Part shown: piece by piece, positions 25,245 through 33,139 of the stretch
Numbering within the stretch: the first letter of the stretch is position 1
How the letters are laid out: each line of letters opens with the position of its first letter
Assembly (NCBI RefSeq): GCF_018362995.1
Contig: NZ_CP074372.1
Coordinates: forward strand, 3,286,001 to 3,350,000
DNA from: Chryseobacterium indologenes
GTDB taxonomy: Bacteria > Bacteroidota > Bacteroidia > Flavobacteriales > Weeksellaceae
Direction: 5' to 3'
Length of the DNA stretch: 64,000 bases
Notes under the pieces: generated by a model
The model's input: the letters and a program-made list of their open reading frames with translations, nothing else
Databases searched by the model: none
What the model was told of the DNA's origin: nothing
Made by a program: the position numbers and the translations under genes

Positions 25245-25973
25245 TTAATTGAAGCGGTACAAATGTTTTTTCCAGTTGAGTGCCAACAGCCAACCTACTA
25301 AAGCTCCACCTACGTGGGCAAGGTGAGCAATACCGCCTCCATTCCCTGAAAGCCCAAGATATACTGAAACAACAACAATAATAGGCAAAAGGTATTTTAC
25401 TTTTATAGGTACCGGAATAAACATGATTCCAATTTTAGAATCAGGATATAATGTTGCAAATGCAGCTACGACGCCGAAAATAGCACCGGAAGCACCTACC
25501 ATAGGCGTGGCTACAATACCTTTGAAACTTTCCAGTAATTCTTTTTGTTTAAGAATAGAATCTGTATTCCCAGTAAACTCAACACTGGCACCAGACAAAT
25601 ATGCATTTACATTAAACCCAAGCTGCTCTAACTCGCGGGAAAGCTGCTGAACTTCAACAAAATTCCACAAATTAAAAAGGAAAAAGGCTCCTAAACCGCT
25701 TGCAAAATATAAAATCAGATACTTTTTGTCTCCTAATGTCTGCTCCAGAATGGGCCCAAAACTAAAAAGAGTCATCATATTAAATAAAATATGCATGATA
25801 CTTCCGTGCATGAACATATGGGTAATAACCTGCCATGAATGGAAAAAAGGTGAGAACGGATAAAATCCCGCGAGATAACCAATCATCTGATTACCCATGA
25901 AATAAGTAACAATAAATACTATAACATTGATGATAATAATATTTCTTGTAATCGGCGGTATATTGTTAAACAT
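25245..25973 (-). CDS. Rhomboid family intramembrane serine protease
   Basis: A 242-residue polytopic membrane protein. The catalytic serine is Ser162 in GASGAIFG, and the catalytic His is probably His220 in AHLAHVGGALVG. The conserved loop with HMFMHGSIMHILFNM (about residues 52-66) is also present. It cleaves membrane-spanning substrates within the bilayer; the targets are unknown. Between the third and fourth core helices there is a soluble insertion of about 50 residues (105-155). It starts 6 bp after mutL. Confidence 0.92.
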   Translation of the reverse strand: MFNNIPPITRNIIIINVIVFIVTYFMGNQMIGYLAGFYPFSPFFHSWQVITHMFMHGSIMHILFNMMTLFSFGPILEQTLGDKKYLILYFASGLGAFFLFNLWNFVEVQQLSRELEQLGFNVNAYLSGASVEFTGNTDSILKQKELLESFKGIVATPMVGASGAIFGVVAAFATLYPDSKIGIMFIPVPIKVKYLLPIIVVVSVYLGLSGNGGGIAHLAHVGGALVGWLLALNWKKHLYRFN

Positions 25974-25979
25974 AATTTT

Positions 25980-27770
25980 TTAAAATTTATTTTTGAAGTC
26001 ATTAAACGGAACTTCGTAATAGCATCTTTTGCCATCCGGTAAAAATTCCGGGAAGCCTAATGCCGTAAAGTCTTTGATCAGCTGTTCCGCATCTTTTTTA
26101 TAAATAAAGTCAAATCTTGACTTCGACTGCATTTTGTTCCATTGATTATGGTAATACTGCAAAAATTCTTCTTCTGTCTTGTATTCCAGGATTTCAAAAA
26201 GGTTTTCCAGGAATTGCATTGCCTGGGTTTCTTTCAAGCCTTCAGGAAGTGAATCTATTCGAAGTACACTTTCATGAGCAATTTTCATGTCAAACCCTAA
26301 TTCCGGAAGATATTTTTTGATCGAGTTGTATTTTGCCTTCTCAATTTCATTCATATGATATTCCAGAGAGAAAAGAAGGGCGTGGCTGTTTGTGTTTGAT
26401 TTTCTGGTAGATTTATTTCCTTCAGAAACCAATAGCCTGTGCATTCTTCCAAGATCCAGCATCAATGTCACATCTCCTTTATTGAAAAGCCAGTAACCGT
26501 TCGGAAGTCTCATCAGATCTTCATCAAAATCTTCGTCTTCAAATAAATTGATCTTTGAAGGCTCAGCAGTAATATTCTGATGATACATTTCCGTAAGATT
26601 CTGAATTTCTTCCGGATGCACTACATTTCTTTCTTCAAGGAACGGGTTATAATCTTTATCTACGATGATTTCCGGCATTTTCACAAAACCACTTCCACCG
26701 CTATTTCCTTTGCTTGGAATAGGTTTATTCATCATTTCATCCAATTCAGGGTCTCTGTCGAAATCAAGGCTTGGAGAAACATTATAAATTCCTAAAGATC
26801 TTTTAATGGTTGAGCGGAGCAAAGCAAAAATAAGATGTTCATCTTCAAATTTCACCTCGGTTTTCTGTGGATGAATATTGACATCTATTTTCTCCGGATC
26901 AAGCTCCAGAAAAAGAAAAAACGAAGGCACATATCCCGGCTGAAGCAATCCTTCAAAAGCTTCCTGTACTGCTTTATTGAAGTATGGGCTTCTGAAATAC
27001 CTCCCGTTCACAAAAAGAAACTGCTCTCCTCTTGCTTTCTTGGCTCCTTCAGGTTTAGCAACAAACCCATGAAGCTTACACCAGATAATATCTTCTTTGA
27101 TAGGAATTAAAAGCGGCTGAAGCTTTCTTCCGAAAACATCTACAATACGCTGCATCTGACTTCCTTTTCTCAATCTGAAAACAGCTTCATCATCATGGAA
27201 AAGGGAAAACTCCAGATTCTCATGAGCCAATGCAACACGCTGAAATTCATCAATTACGTGTCTGAATTCAATATTATTATTTTTTAAAAACTTCCTTCTT
27301 GCAGGAACGTTATAAAAAAGATTTTTTACTAAAAAATTTGATCCGTCTGCGGTCTGAACCGGGTCCTGAAACTGGAAAACTCCACCTTCAATATAAATGT
27401 TGGTACCGATAGATGTGTCTTTCTGCTTCGTTCTGAGCTCCACCTGAGAAACCGCTGCAATAGAGGCCAGTGCTTCACCACGGAAACCTTTTGTAGCAAT
27501 TTTAAAGATATCTTCTGTTCCTTTGATTTTGGAGGTAGCATGTCTTTCAAATGCCATACGGGCATCTGTTTCGGACATTCCTTTTCCGTCGTCTACCACC
27601 TGAATAAGGTTTTTACCGGCATCTCTGATGATCAGTTCAATTTTCGTTGCATCTGCATCAATAGCATTTTCCAAAAGTTCTTTCACGATGGATGCAGGCC
27701 GCTGCACCACCTCTCCCGCTGCAATTTGGTTGGCTACATGATCCGGTAAAAGCTGAATAATATCTGACAT
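25980..27770 (-). CDS. mutL: DNA mismatch repair protein MutL with atypical C-terminal domain
   Basis: A 596-residue MutL. The N-terminal GHKL ATPase is intact: ENAIDADA, DDGKGM, ATSKI and GFRGEAL, followed by the S5-like domain with FVNGRYFRSPYF and NIHPQKTEVKF. The C-terminal dimerisation domain is present, but where an endonuclease MutL carries DQHA-x2-E the sequence reads LDLGRMHRLLVSE, and the usual Cys-containing motif near the C-terminus is replaced by FLPDGKRCYYEVPF. The ATG at 27770 (MSDIIQLLPDHV) is preferred to one five codons upstream. It heads a minus-strand operon with the rhomboid and EEP genes. Confidence 0.93.
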   Translation of the reverse strand: MSDIIQLLPDHVANQIAAGEVVQRPASIVKELLENAIDADATKIELIIRDAGKNLIQVVDDGKGMSETDARMAFERHATSKIKGTEDIFKIATKGFRGEALASIAAVSQVELRTKQKDTSIGTNIYIEGGVFQFQDPVQTADGSNFLVKNLFYNVPARRKFLKNNNIEFRHVIDEFQRVALAHENLEFSLFHDDEAVFRLRKGSQMQRIVDVFGRKLQPLLIPIKEDIIWCKLHGFVAKPEGAKKARGEQFLFVNGRYFRSPYFNKAVQEAFEGLLQPGYVPSFFLFLELDPEKIDVNIHPQKTEVKFEDEHLIFALLRSTIKRSLGIYNVSPSLDFDRDPELDEMMNKPIPSKGNSGGSGFVKMPEIIVDKDYNPFLEERNVVHPEEIQNLTEMYHQNITAEPSKINLFEDEDFDEDLMRLPNGYWLFNKGDVTLMLDLGRMHRLLVSEGNKSTRKSNTNSHALLFSLEYHMNEIEKAKYNSIKKYLPELGFDMKIAHESVLRIDSLPEGLKETQAMQFLENLFEILEYKTEEEFLQYYHNQWNKMQSKSRFDFIYKKDAEQLIKDFTALGFPEFLPDGKRCYYEVPFNDFKNKF

Positions 27771-28086
27771 AAAAACGTAAATCAACTTACAAAAATAGTC
27801 AATGGAAACGGGAATTAAAATACCAAAACCGTGATTTAATATTTAATTATCAACATTTTTGCCTGTTTATCCCCAATCAATTTTTTTAATGTTTGTAATG
27901 AAGGGCGTTAGCAAGTTAATTGCTTGAATCCGGAAATTTTCATTTCAGCAGCCATGAAAAACAGGACAAAAACAAGACATTCAGAGAGATTTAAGTTAAT
28001 TTTTAAGAAAAATGCCCCTATTCTATAATAAAATAAGGGCACTTACAGCTAGTTTATACAAAAAAATTAATAGTGTGTTTTATATT
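27771..28086. other. 316-bp intergenic region upstream of mutL
   Basis: It contains the terminator of the YoaK gene (28006-28041) and presumably the mutL promoter. No gene or further repeat is seen in the rest. Confidence 0.6.
28006..28041 (-). terminator. Probable terminator of the YoaK operon
   Basis: On the minus strand TGCCC...GGGCA brackets an AU-rich imperfect stem-loop and is followed directly by TTTTTCTT. It lies about 45 bp after the YoaK stop. Confidence 0.6.
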
Positions 28087-28914
28087 TTAATCCTCAAAGA
28101 CAAGCTTTCTTTTCTTCTCTCTTTTAGGAATTCCATGGATTTTATCGTACAGGTAAGCAAAGAGATTCGGTTTTTTATAAATCCTGCTGTATCTGTACTT
28201 CGTGTTGAAATGACGGATATGGATTTTATAGGCATCATACCCGATTACAATCAACAAACATATACTGATCACATAGAATACCCTGAACTCAAGGTAGTAA
28301 TAGGTCAATCCTGAGAATACCGCTCCCATTACGTAAGCAAGCATAATACTCATCAGAAGTTTTGCTCTGCCAATAAGCTCTCCATTTTTTCTGTATTTTT
28401 TCTGCGTAAACATAGATACCAGAATTCCTAAATCGGTGGTTGTTCCGGTAAGGTGGGTCGTTTTCACAGAGAAGTTGGAGATACTTGCGGTAAGACCGTT
28501 TTGCAGTCCGGTGGCAAAAAGCATCAATGCTACTAAATATTCTGTTTCTTCTAATGTTTTCTGGTAATAAAACTGTCCGTACACTCCTACAAACAAAAGA
28601 CATATGATTTCCAGCACAATGGGCATAGAATGGGCAAAATATTTACTTTTCTTGTTAAAGTTGATCACAATAAAGTTAGACAGGAAGCTTCCGAAGAAGA
28701 ATAAAAAGATCCATCCGCCTACCACAGCTACCTGTGTCCAGTTTCCTTTACTTATTTCTGCCGCTAAAATAGCGTAGTGTCCCGTTACGTTCGATGTAAA
28801 AGAGAGAAATATCAATAGGGAAGCAATGTTTATAGTACCCGCCGTAAAGGCAGTCAGCGTCCCCAACCTGATATTGTCTCCCAGTGTCCTGCTGTTACTA
28901 TAATTTCTTAACAT
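28087..28914 (-). CDS. YoaK family (DUF1275) membrane protein
   Basis: A 275-residue protein with about six to seven membrane segments and the DUF1275 pattern: TAGTINIASLLIFLSFTSNVTGHYA near the N-terminus and ALMLFATGLQNGLTAS... and TTHLTGTTTDLGIL in the middle. The function of the family is not established. A basic C-terminal tail ends the protein. It is 27 bp downstream of the USP-like gene and probably shares its promoter. Confidence 0.88.
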   Translation of the reverse strand: MLRNYSNSRTLGDNIRLGTLTAFTAGTINIASLLIFLSFTSNVTGHYAILAAEISKGNWTQVAVVGGWIFLFFFGSFLSNFIVINFNKKSKYFAHSMPIVLEIICLLFVGVYGQFYYQKTLEETEYLVALMLFATGLQNGLTASISNFSVKTTHLTGTTTDLGILVSMFTQKKYRKNGELIGRAKLLMSIMLAYVMGAVFSGLTYYYLEFRVFYVISICLLIVIGYDAYKIHIRHFNTKYRYSRIYKKPNLFAYLYDKIHGIPKREKKRKLVFED

Positions 28915-28941
28915 TTTTTATTTTTTTAAATTGTGTTTTAT

Positions 28942-29436
28942 TTAGACCTCTACAAAGATCTCTGCCAGCCTTCCTCTTTCCGGAAGTCTTTCTCTTACTT
29001 CAACGGTAATTTCATGGGATTGCAGCTCTTTGCATTTTTTGATGTAAGGAATCAGATCAAACTTCCCTTTTCCTTTACTCTTAATAGACGGAGAATAATA
29101 AGCCTCTTCAATATTTTCTGCCTTTACATATTGGTTGAATGTTCTTTGGAAACTTCCCGTAAAGACATCACAGGTGATTTTGTTAACCAGATGAGGATAT
29201 TTATTACTGATAATTCCAAAAGCATCACAGAATTCTGCAGGCCTGATTTTATTAAAAACTGATGTTTTGGTACTAAACAAAAGGTCTCTGATAGAATCTC
29301 CGGCATCATATCCGGAAGTCAGAAGAATATTATATTGGTTCTGGTCTTCTGATGCATCTTTCTCTTTAAGTACTTTTTTCAATATATTCAATGACTCAAG
29401 AGAGTAATCTGTTGCAATTAAAATTGTTTTAGTCAT
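28942..29436 (-). CDS. Universal stress protein-like small protein
   Basis: A 164-residue protein starting with a UspA-like strand-loop-helix (TILIATDYSLESLNILKKVL). The rest (for example KIRPAEFCDAFGIISNKYPH) does not show the ATP-binding G-2x-G-9x-G motif of nucleotide-binding USPs. I assign it only as USP-like from the N-terminus. A TAnnTTTG box lies at 29478-29485, so this gene probably heads a two-gene unit with YoaK. Confidence 0.65.
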   Translation of the reverse strand: MTKTILIATDYSLESLNILKKVLKEKDASEDQNQYNILLTSGYDAGDSIRDLLFSTKTSVFNKIRPAEFCDAFGIISNKYPHLVNKITCDVFTGSFQRTFNQYVKAENIEEAYYSPSIKSKGKGKFDLIPYIKKCKELQSHEITVEVRERLPERGRLAEIFVEV

Positions 29437-29477
29437 GTTCTTATTATTTTGTATTGTGTTTATCTTTTTTGATGATA

Positions 29478-29485
29478 CAAAACTA
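29478..29485 (-). promoter_or_regulatory. Candidate -7 promoter box for the USP-like/YoaK unit
   Basis: On the minus strand this reads TAGTTTTG, matching TAnnTTTG, 41 nt before the ATG. Confidence 0.5.
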
Positions 29486-29668
29486 GAACGACCAAATTAG
29501 AAGATCTTTGGAATGGAATTAAAATGTGATTAAAGAGATTAAAATGAGATTAGAAAATTGTTAAGAGGGCTTAATATAGGATAGATTAAAATCAAAAAAA
29601 AGGAGACAAGCATCTGTTTTTCAGAATAAAACAAATTAAAAATGAGTAAAAAACCAGAATAGAGATTC

Positions 29669-31081
29669 TTATTTGTTTATTTCTTCTCCTTTCTGCATAC
29701 TATAGAAATTCGGGAACTTCATCTGTACGGTTGTTCCCTGATTCTCATGCGAACTTACAATTAGTTCACCATGGTGCATTCTTACGATATTTCTCGCAAG
29801 CGGAAGCCCAATTCCGTAGCCTTCATAGTTGTTCGTATTAGAAGCTCTGAAGAACGGGTCGTAGATTTTATTCATTTCTACTTCCGGAATTCCGATCCCA
29901 TTGTCTTTTACAATAATGTAGACATCTGTATTGGTGGCTCCCAAAGAAACTTTTACCTGCTGGAAATTAGAATATTTGCACCCATTACTGATGATATTCG
30001 CTACTGCAAGATGTAATAACTGTTCGTTCCCCTGAACTTTCAGTTTTTTAGGATTATCAGGAAGCATACTGATATCCAGATAGATATTGTTTCGGGAATC
30101 AATTCTCCTAAGAGTTTCAATAACATCCCAAAGAAGCTGATCAATTCTCACCTTATCCATTTTCTGGATCTTTCCGTCGAATCCGGTTTGGGCAATCATT
30201 AATAATGCTTTGATCTTTTTATCCAGTTTTTCGGCTTCATCCAGAATAATTCCAAGAGTTTCTTTGTACTCGTCGGCAGTTCGGCTGATGGAAAGGGCAA
30301 CATCGGCTTCTCCCATGATGGATGTAAGAGGCGTTCTCAATTCGTGGGAAACATTTCCAATCAGGTGATTCTGGGTCTCGAAAGAAGTTTCAATACGGTT
30401 GAGCATATCATTGAAGGTATCTACCAATTCATTGAGTTCCTTATTATCAGGCTGTGATTCCAGTCTTAAATGAAGATTTTCAGAACTGATTTCCTTTACT
30501 TTTCCTGTAATTTTTAAAATGGGTCTGAATAACGTTTTGGACAGATAAAAAGAGAAGATCATACTAAAGAATAATGAAAGTACGATACACGTAATCAGTG
30601 TTCTTTTTAAAAATCCGAGATAATAAACCACATAATGGTTTTTGGCAGAAGCGATTGCGATATAATCTTTATCATCATATCTGAAGCTCTGTCCTATATA
30701 ATAAAATTCTTCATCATTATAATTGGATTCTCCTTCTCTGATAATATTTTTAAAGAAATAATCCGGAATATGAACTTCCTGGGATATTTTTTTGAAATTG
30801 GAATCGGTAGGAACGGCAAAGACATAGTCTTTTTCCATTGGAAGTTCCTCTTCATTCAAGCTGTTAAGCACATAGTTTTCCGGAAGGTCGAGATGGTCTT
30901 TGCTTTTCTCAATCTGAACAATGGTAGCTGTTCTGATCTTCAGCAGCTCATAAAACCTCTGATGCGAAAAATTAACGATAGAAAAGTACACCAAACCACT
31001 GAACAACAATATGATGGCTGTAAAAACCAACATCAAAAGCACCATCGTTTTAGTCTGATTTGTAATGACTTTATTAAACAT
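29669..31081 (-). CDS. Sensor histidine kinase of a two-component system
   Basis: A 470-residue membrane kinase. Membrane segment 1 is at about residues 13-36, an extracytoplasmic sensor domain at about 37-157, and membrane segment 2 at about 160-182. A HAMP domain, HisKA with the phospho-accepting His246 (NVSHELRTPLTS) and a HATPase_c domain follow (N box NIISNGCKYSN, G1 VKDNGIGIP, G2 GYGIGLPLARNI). Signal unknown. It follows its response regulator by 3 bp, so the two form an operon. Confidence 0.93.
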   Translation of the reverse strand: MFNKVITNQTKTMVLLMLVFTAIILLFSGLVYFSIVNFSHQRFYELLKIRTATIVQIEKSKDHLDLPENYVLNSLNEEELPMEKDYVFAVPTDSNFKKISQEVHIPDYFFKNIIREGESNYNDEEFYYIGQSFRYDDKDYIAIASAKNHYVVYYLGFLKRTLITCIVLSLFFSMIFSFYLSKTLFRPILKITGKVKEISSENLHLRLESQPDNKELNELVDTFNDMLNRIETSFETQNHLIGNVSHELRTPLTSIMGEADVALSISRTADEYKETLGIILDEAEKLDKKIKALLMIAQTGFDGKIQKMDKVRIDQLLWDVIETLRRIDSRNNIYLDISMLPDNPKKLKVQGNEQLLHLAVANIISNGCKYSNFQQVKVSLGATNTDVYIIVKDNGIGIPEVEMNKIYDPFFRASNTNNYEGYGIGLPLARNIVRMHHGELIVSSHENQGTTVQMKFPNFYSMQKGEEINK

Positions 31082-31084
31082 CTA

Positions 31085-31792
31085 TCACGTTTTTTTCAAC
31101 ACATACCCCATTCCTATCACGGTATGAATCAACTTATTATCATCCTGGCTATCCAGTTTTTTCCTTAAATAATTGACATATACATCTACCACATTAGTTC
31201 CCAGCTCATAGTTTACTCCCCAGACCGCATCCAGGATTTCTGCTCTTGAAATTACTTTTTCAGGATTATTCAGAAAATACAACAGGAGTTTATATTCTGT
31301 AGAAGTAAGAGAAATATCTTCTCCCGCGCGGGTTACTTTCTTTGTATAATCATTCACCATCAGATCCGAAAACTGAAAAACATGTTCATTATCCGGCTCC
31401 GGTTCAGCGATTTCCTGCGGGCCATTGTTGTTACTTCTTCTTAGCAAAGACTTCACACGCGCCACCAGTTCAATAAATTTGAAAGGTTTCACCAGATAGT
31501 CATCTCCACCGCTTTCCAGTCCGAGAACGATATTTTCTGAAGTTCCCAATGCCGTTAAAAACAAAATCGGAACGCTCTGATTGGTTTTTCTTATTTCTTT
31601 ACATACATCCAGACCATTCATTTCCGGAAGCATAATGTCTAAAATTACCAGATCAAAATCGTTAGCCTGCACCAGCTGTACTCCTGTACGCCCGTCAAAA
31701 GCTACAGAAATCTCATATCCATTTTCCTGAAGTCCCTTTTTAATGAAAGATACTACACTGGTTTCGTCTTCGATAAGAATAATTTTTTTCAT
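31085..31792 (-). CDS. OmpR/PhoB-family response regulator
   Basis: A 235-residue regulator with an N-terminal receiver domain (acidic pocket IEDE near residues 7-10, phospho-acceptor Asp52 in LVILDIMLPEMNG, Lys in VKPFKF) and a C-terminal winged helix (about residues 135-233). The DNA-binding domain carries TSTEYKLLLYFLNNPEKVISR and the conserved end HTVIGMGYVL. It precedes the kinase gene by 3 bp. A -7 box is found at 31813-31820. Confidence 0.94.
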   Translation of the reverse strand: MKKIILIEDETSVVSFIKKGLQENGYEISVAFDGRTGVQLVQANDFDLVILDIMLPEMNGLDVCKEIRKTNQSVPILFLTALGTSENIVLGLESGGDDYLVKPFKFIELVARVKSLLRRSNNNGPQEIAEPEPDNEHVFQFSDLMVNDYTKKVTRAGEDISLTSTEYKLLLYFLNNPEKVISRAEILDAVWGVNYELGTNVVDVYVNYLRKKLDSQDDNKLIHTVIGMGYVLKKT

Positions 31793-31812
31793 AGATGAAA
31801 TAAGGAGTTTTA

Positions 31813-31820
31813 CAAAAATA
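31813..31820 (-). promoter_or_regulatory. Candidate -7 box for the two-component operon
   Basis: On the minus strand this reads TATTTTTG, matching TAnnTTTG, 20 nt before the response-regulator ATG. Confidence 0.5.
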
Positions 31821-31930
31821 GGGAAATTTTCTTGGGGGAGAAAAAGTGAAGAATCTCAGAGAGTCAAGTAACAAATAATAATTTTCAATGAATTGATTCT
31901 CTCCTGTACCTAAACTCTATAGAATAATAT

Positions 31931-31938
31931 TACCTTTG
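31931..31938 (+). promoter_or_regulatory. Candidate -7 box for the XRE-cupin regulator
   Basis: TACCTTTG matches TAnnTTTG, 48 nt before the ATG at 31987. The intergenic region is shared with the divergent two-component operon. Confidence 0.5.
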
Positions 31939-31986
31939 TTTTTAATAGAATGATGAAAAAATAATTCAGGTTAAATTGTACAGCGT

Positions 31987-32556
31987 ATGAACGATTTTTT
32001 AATAGGTATCGGCAAGAGATTAAAGGATATTAGAAAAAAGAATAATTTAACCATTAATGATCTTGCTTTCAAAGCAAATGTAAGCAACGGGCTTGTTTCC
32101 AGGATTGAAAATGGCAGAACGATTCCATCGCTTCCTGTTTTATTAGATCTGATTCAGTCTCTTGAAATAGATGCCAGCTATTTTTTCGAAGGAGTTGAGA
32201 AAAAATCCAACGCCAAATTCATTTATGTTCCGAAAGAAAGCCAGCAAGTCATTGAAAAAGAAGTAGAAGCTGAAGGATTCAAGTATATGCACATCTTCAG
32301 CAAGAGTCTTCATTCTTTAGGGTTTGAAGCCGTTCTACTAACTCTTGAGCCCAATTCTAAAAGGGAAAAGGTCATTACGGATGCCTGGGAATTCAAATAT
32401 ATTCTGAAAGGAGAAGTGAAATATGTGATTGATAATGAAGAAGTCATCTTAAAAGAGGGTGATTCTTTGTATTTCAACGGAAAATTTCCTCACGTTCCTG
32501 TAAGCATCAGTGATGAAAGCTGTGTGATGCTTGTTCTTTATTTTTATACTGCTTAA
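31987..32556 (+). CDS. XRE-family transcriptional regulator with C-terminal cupin domain
   Basis: A 189-residue regulator. Residues about 8-65 form a helix-turn-helix (LKDIRKKNNLTINDLAFKAN, LVSRIENGRTIPSLPVL), and residues about 110-187 form a cupin (WEFKYILKGEVKYVIDNEE, GDSLYFNGKFPHVPVSI). XRE-cupin regulators usually sense a small metabolite and control neighbouring catabolic genes. It stands just upstream of the phosphonate-like gene cluster, in the same direction, so it is a good candidate for its regulator. That link is inference. Confidence 0.88.
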   Translation: MNDFLIGIGKRLKDIRKKNNLTINDLAFKANVSNGLVSRIENGRTIPSLPVLLDLIQSLEIDASYFFEGVEKKSNAKFIYVPKESQQVIEKEVEAEGFKYMHIFSKSLHSLGFEAVLLTLEPNSKREKVITDAWEFKYILKGEVKYVIDNEEVILKEGDSLYFNGKFPHVPVSISDESCVMLVLYFYTA

Positions 32557-33139
32557 TAGTAAATTTAATGGAAAGTTTTTACTCGACTTTTGTCATTCTG
32601 ACGAAGGAAGAATTTTATTTTCATTCAATAACATGAGATTCTTCATTACATTTCATTTCATTCAGAACGACACGTCGAGAATAGATTCATTCCAAGTGTA
32701 TGCAACGCTTCATCAGCGATAAAGTCGCAGCCTTCGCTTCCTTAAAAATATACTGTTCCAATCATAAAACTTTGCGTCTAAAATAATAATCATTTTACTC
32801 ACTATCCCTCAATTTCTAATTTTTCAGACAATACAAAAGTTTACAAATATGCAATTTTTGATTTTCTAGATTCTTCCTAAATGAACGAAATATTAACTAA
32901 AACATCATTGTTTTGGTTCAATTTCCATTGCATAATTATAAAGCAATATTTACTAAAAACATGATGTGAACAGCGTCAATCTCTGTTTCGACCTGTTTTC
33001 AAAGATCAGATTCAACACTTTTCAAAGTAAAACAGCTGTAACAAACAGTGTCTATTTGTTAAATAATACTTAATACAAAATATTTATATATATTAAAATT
33101 ATTGGCTTGATTTGCATAAAAAATTTAATATATGTAAAA
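32557..33139. other. 583-bp intergenic region upstream of the TonB-receptor gene
   Basis: It holds the first copy of the REP-like element (32588-32674). A second stretch near 32700-32780 carries repeat-like words such as AACTTTGCGTCT. Then comes a long AT-rich part with the presumed promoter. CTGTAACAAAC near 33038 loosely resembles the element upstream of the other TonB receptor, but without its downstream half. No gene is seen. Confidence 0.6.
32588..32674. repeat. REP-like palindromic element, copy 1
   Basis: Outer arms TGTCATTCTGA (32591-32601) and TCAGAACGACA (32662-32672) are reverse complements with one mismatch. Inner arms GAAGAATTT and AGATTCTTC pair in the middle. The left 27 bp is identical to the copy at 39262, and the right half is closely similar. 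Such palindromes with ATTCTGA/TCAGAAT ends are familiar from flavobacterial genomes. Confidence 0.8.

Noticed and set aside
30635..31168. A 177-residue plus-strand frame
   Set aside because: It is antisense to the histidine kinase and response regulator, whose motifs are complete on the other strand; its composition (Ile/Phe-rich) is typical of a shadow frame.
33038..33060. ECF-type element upstream of the first TonB receptor
   Set aside because: CTGTAACAAAC is similar to the GTGTAACAAAA box, but the second half at 13-bp spacing is missing.
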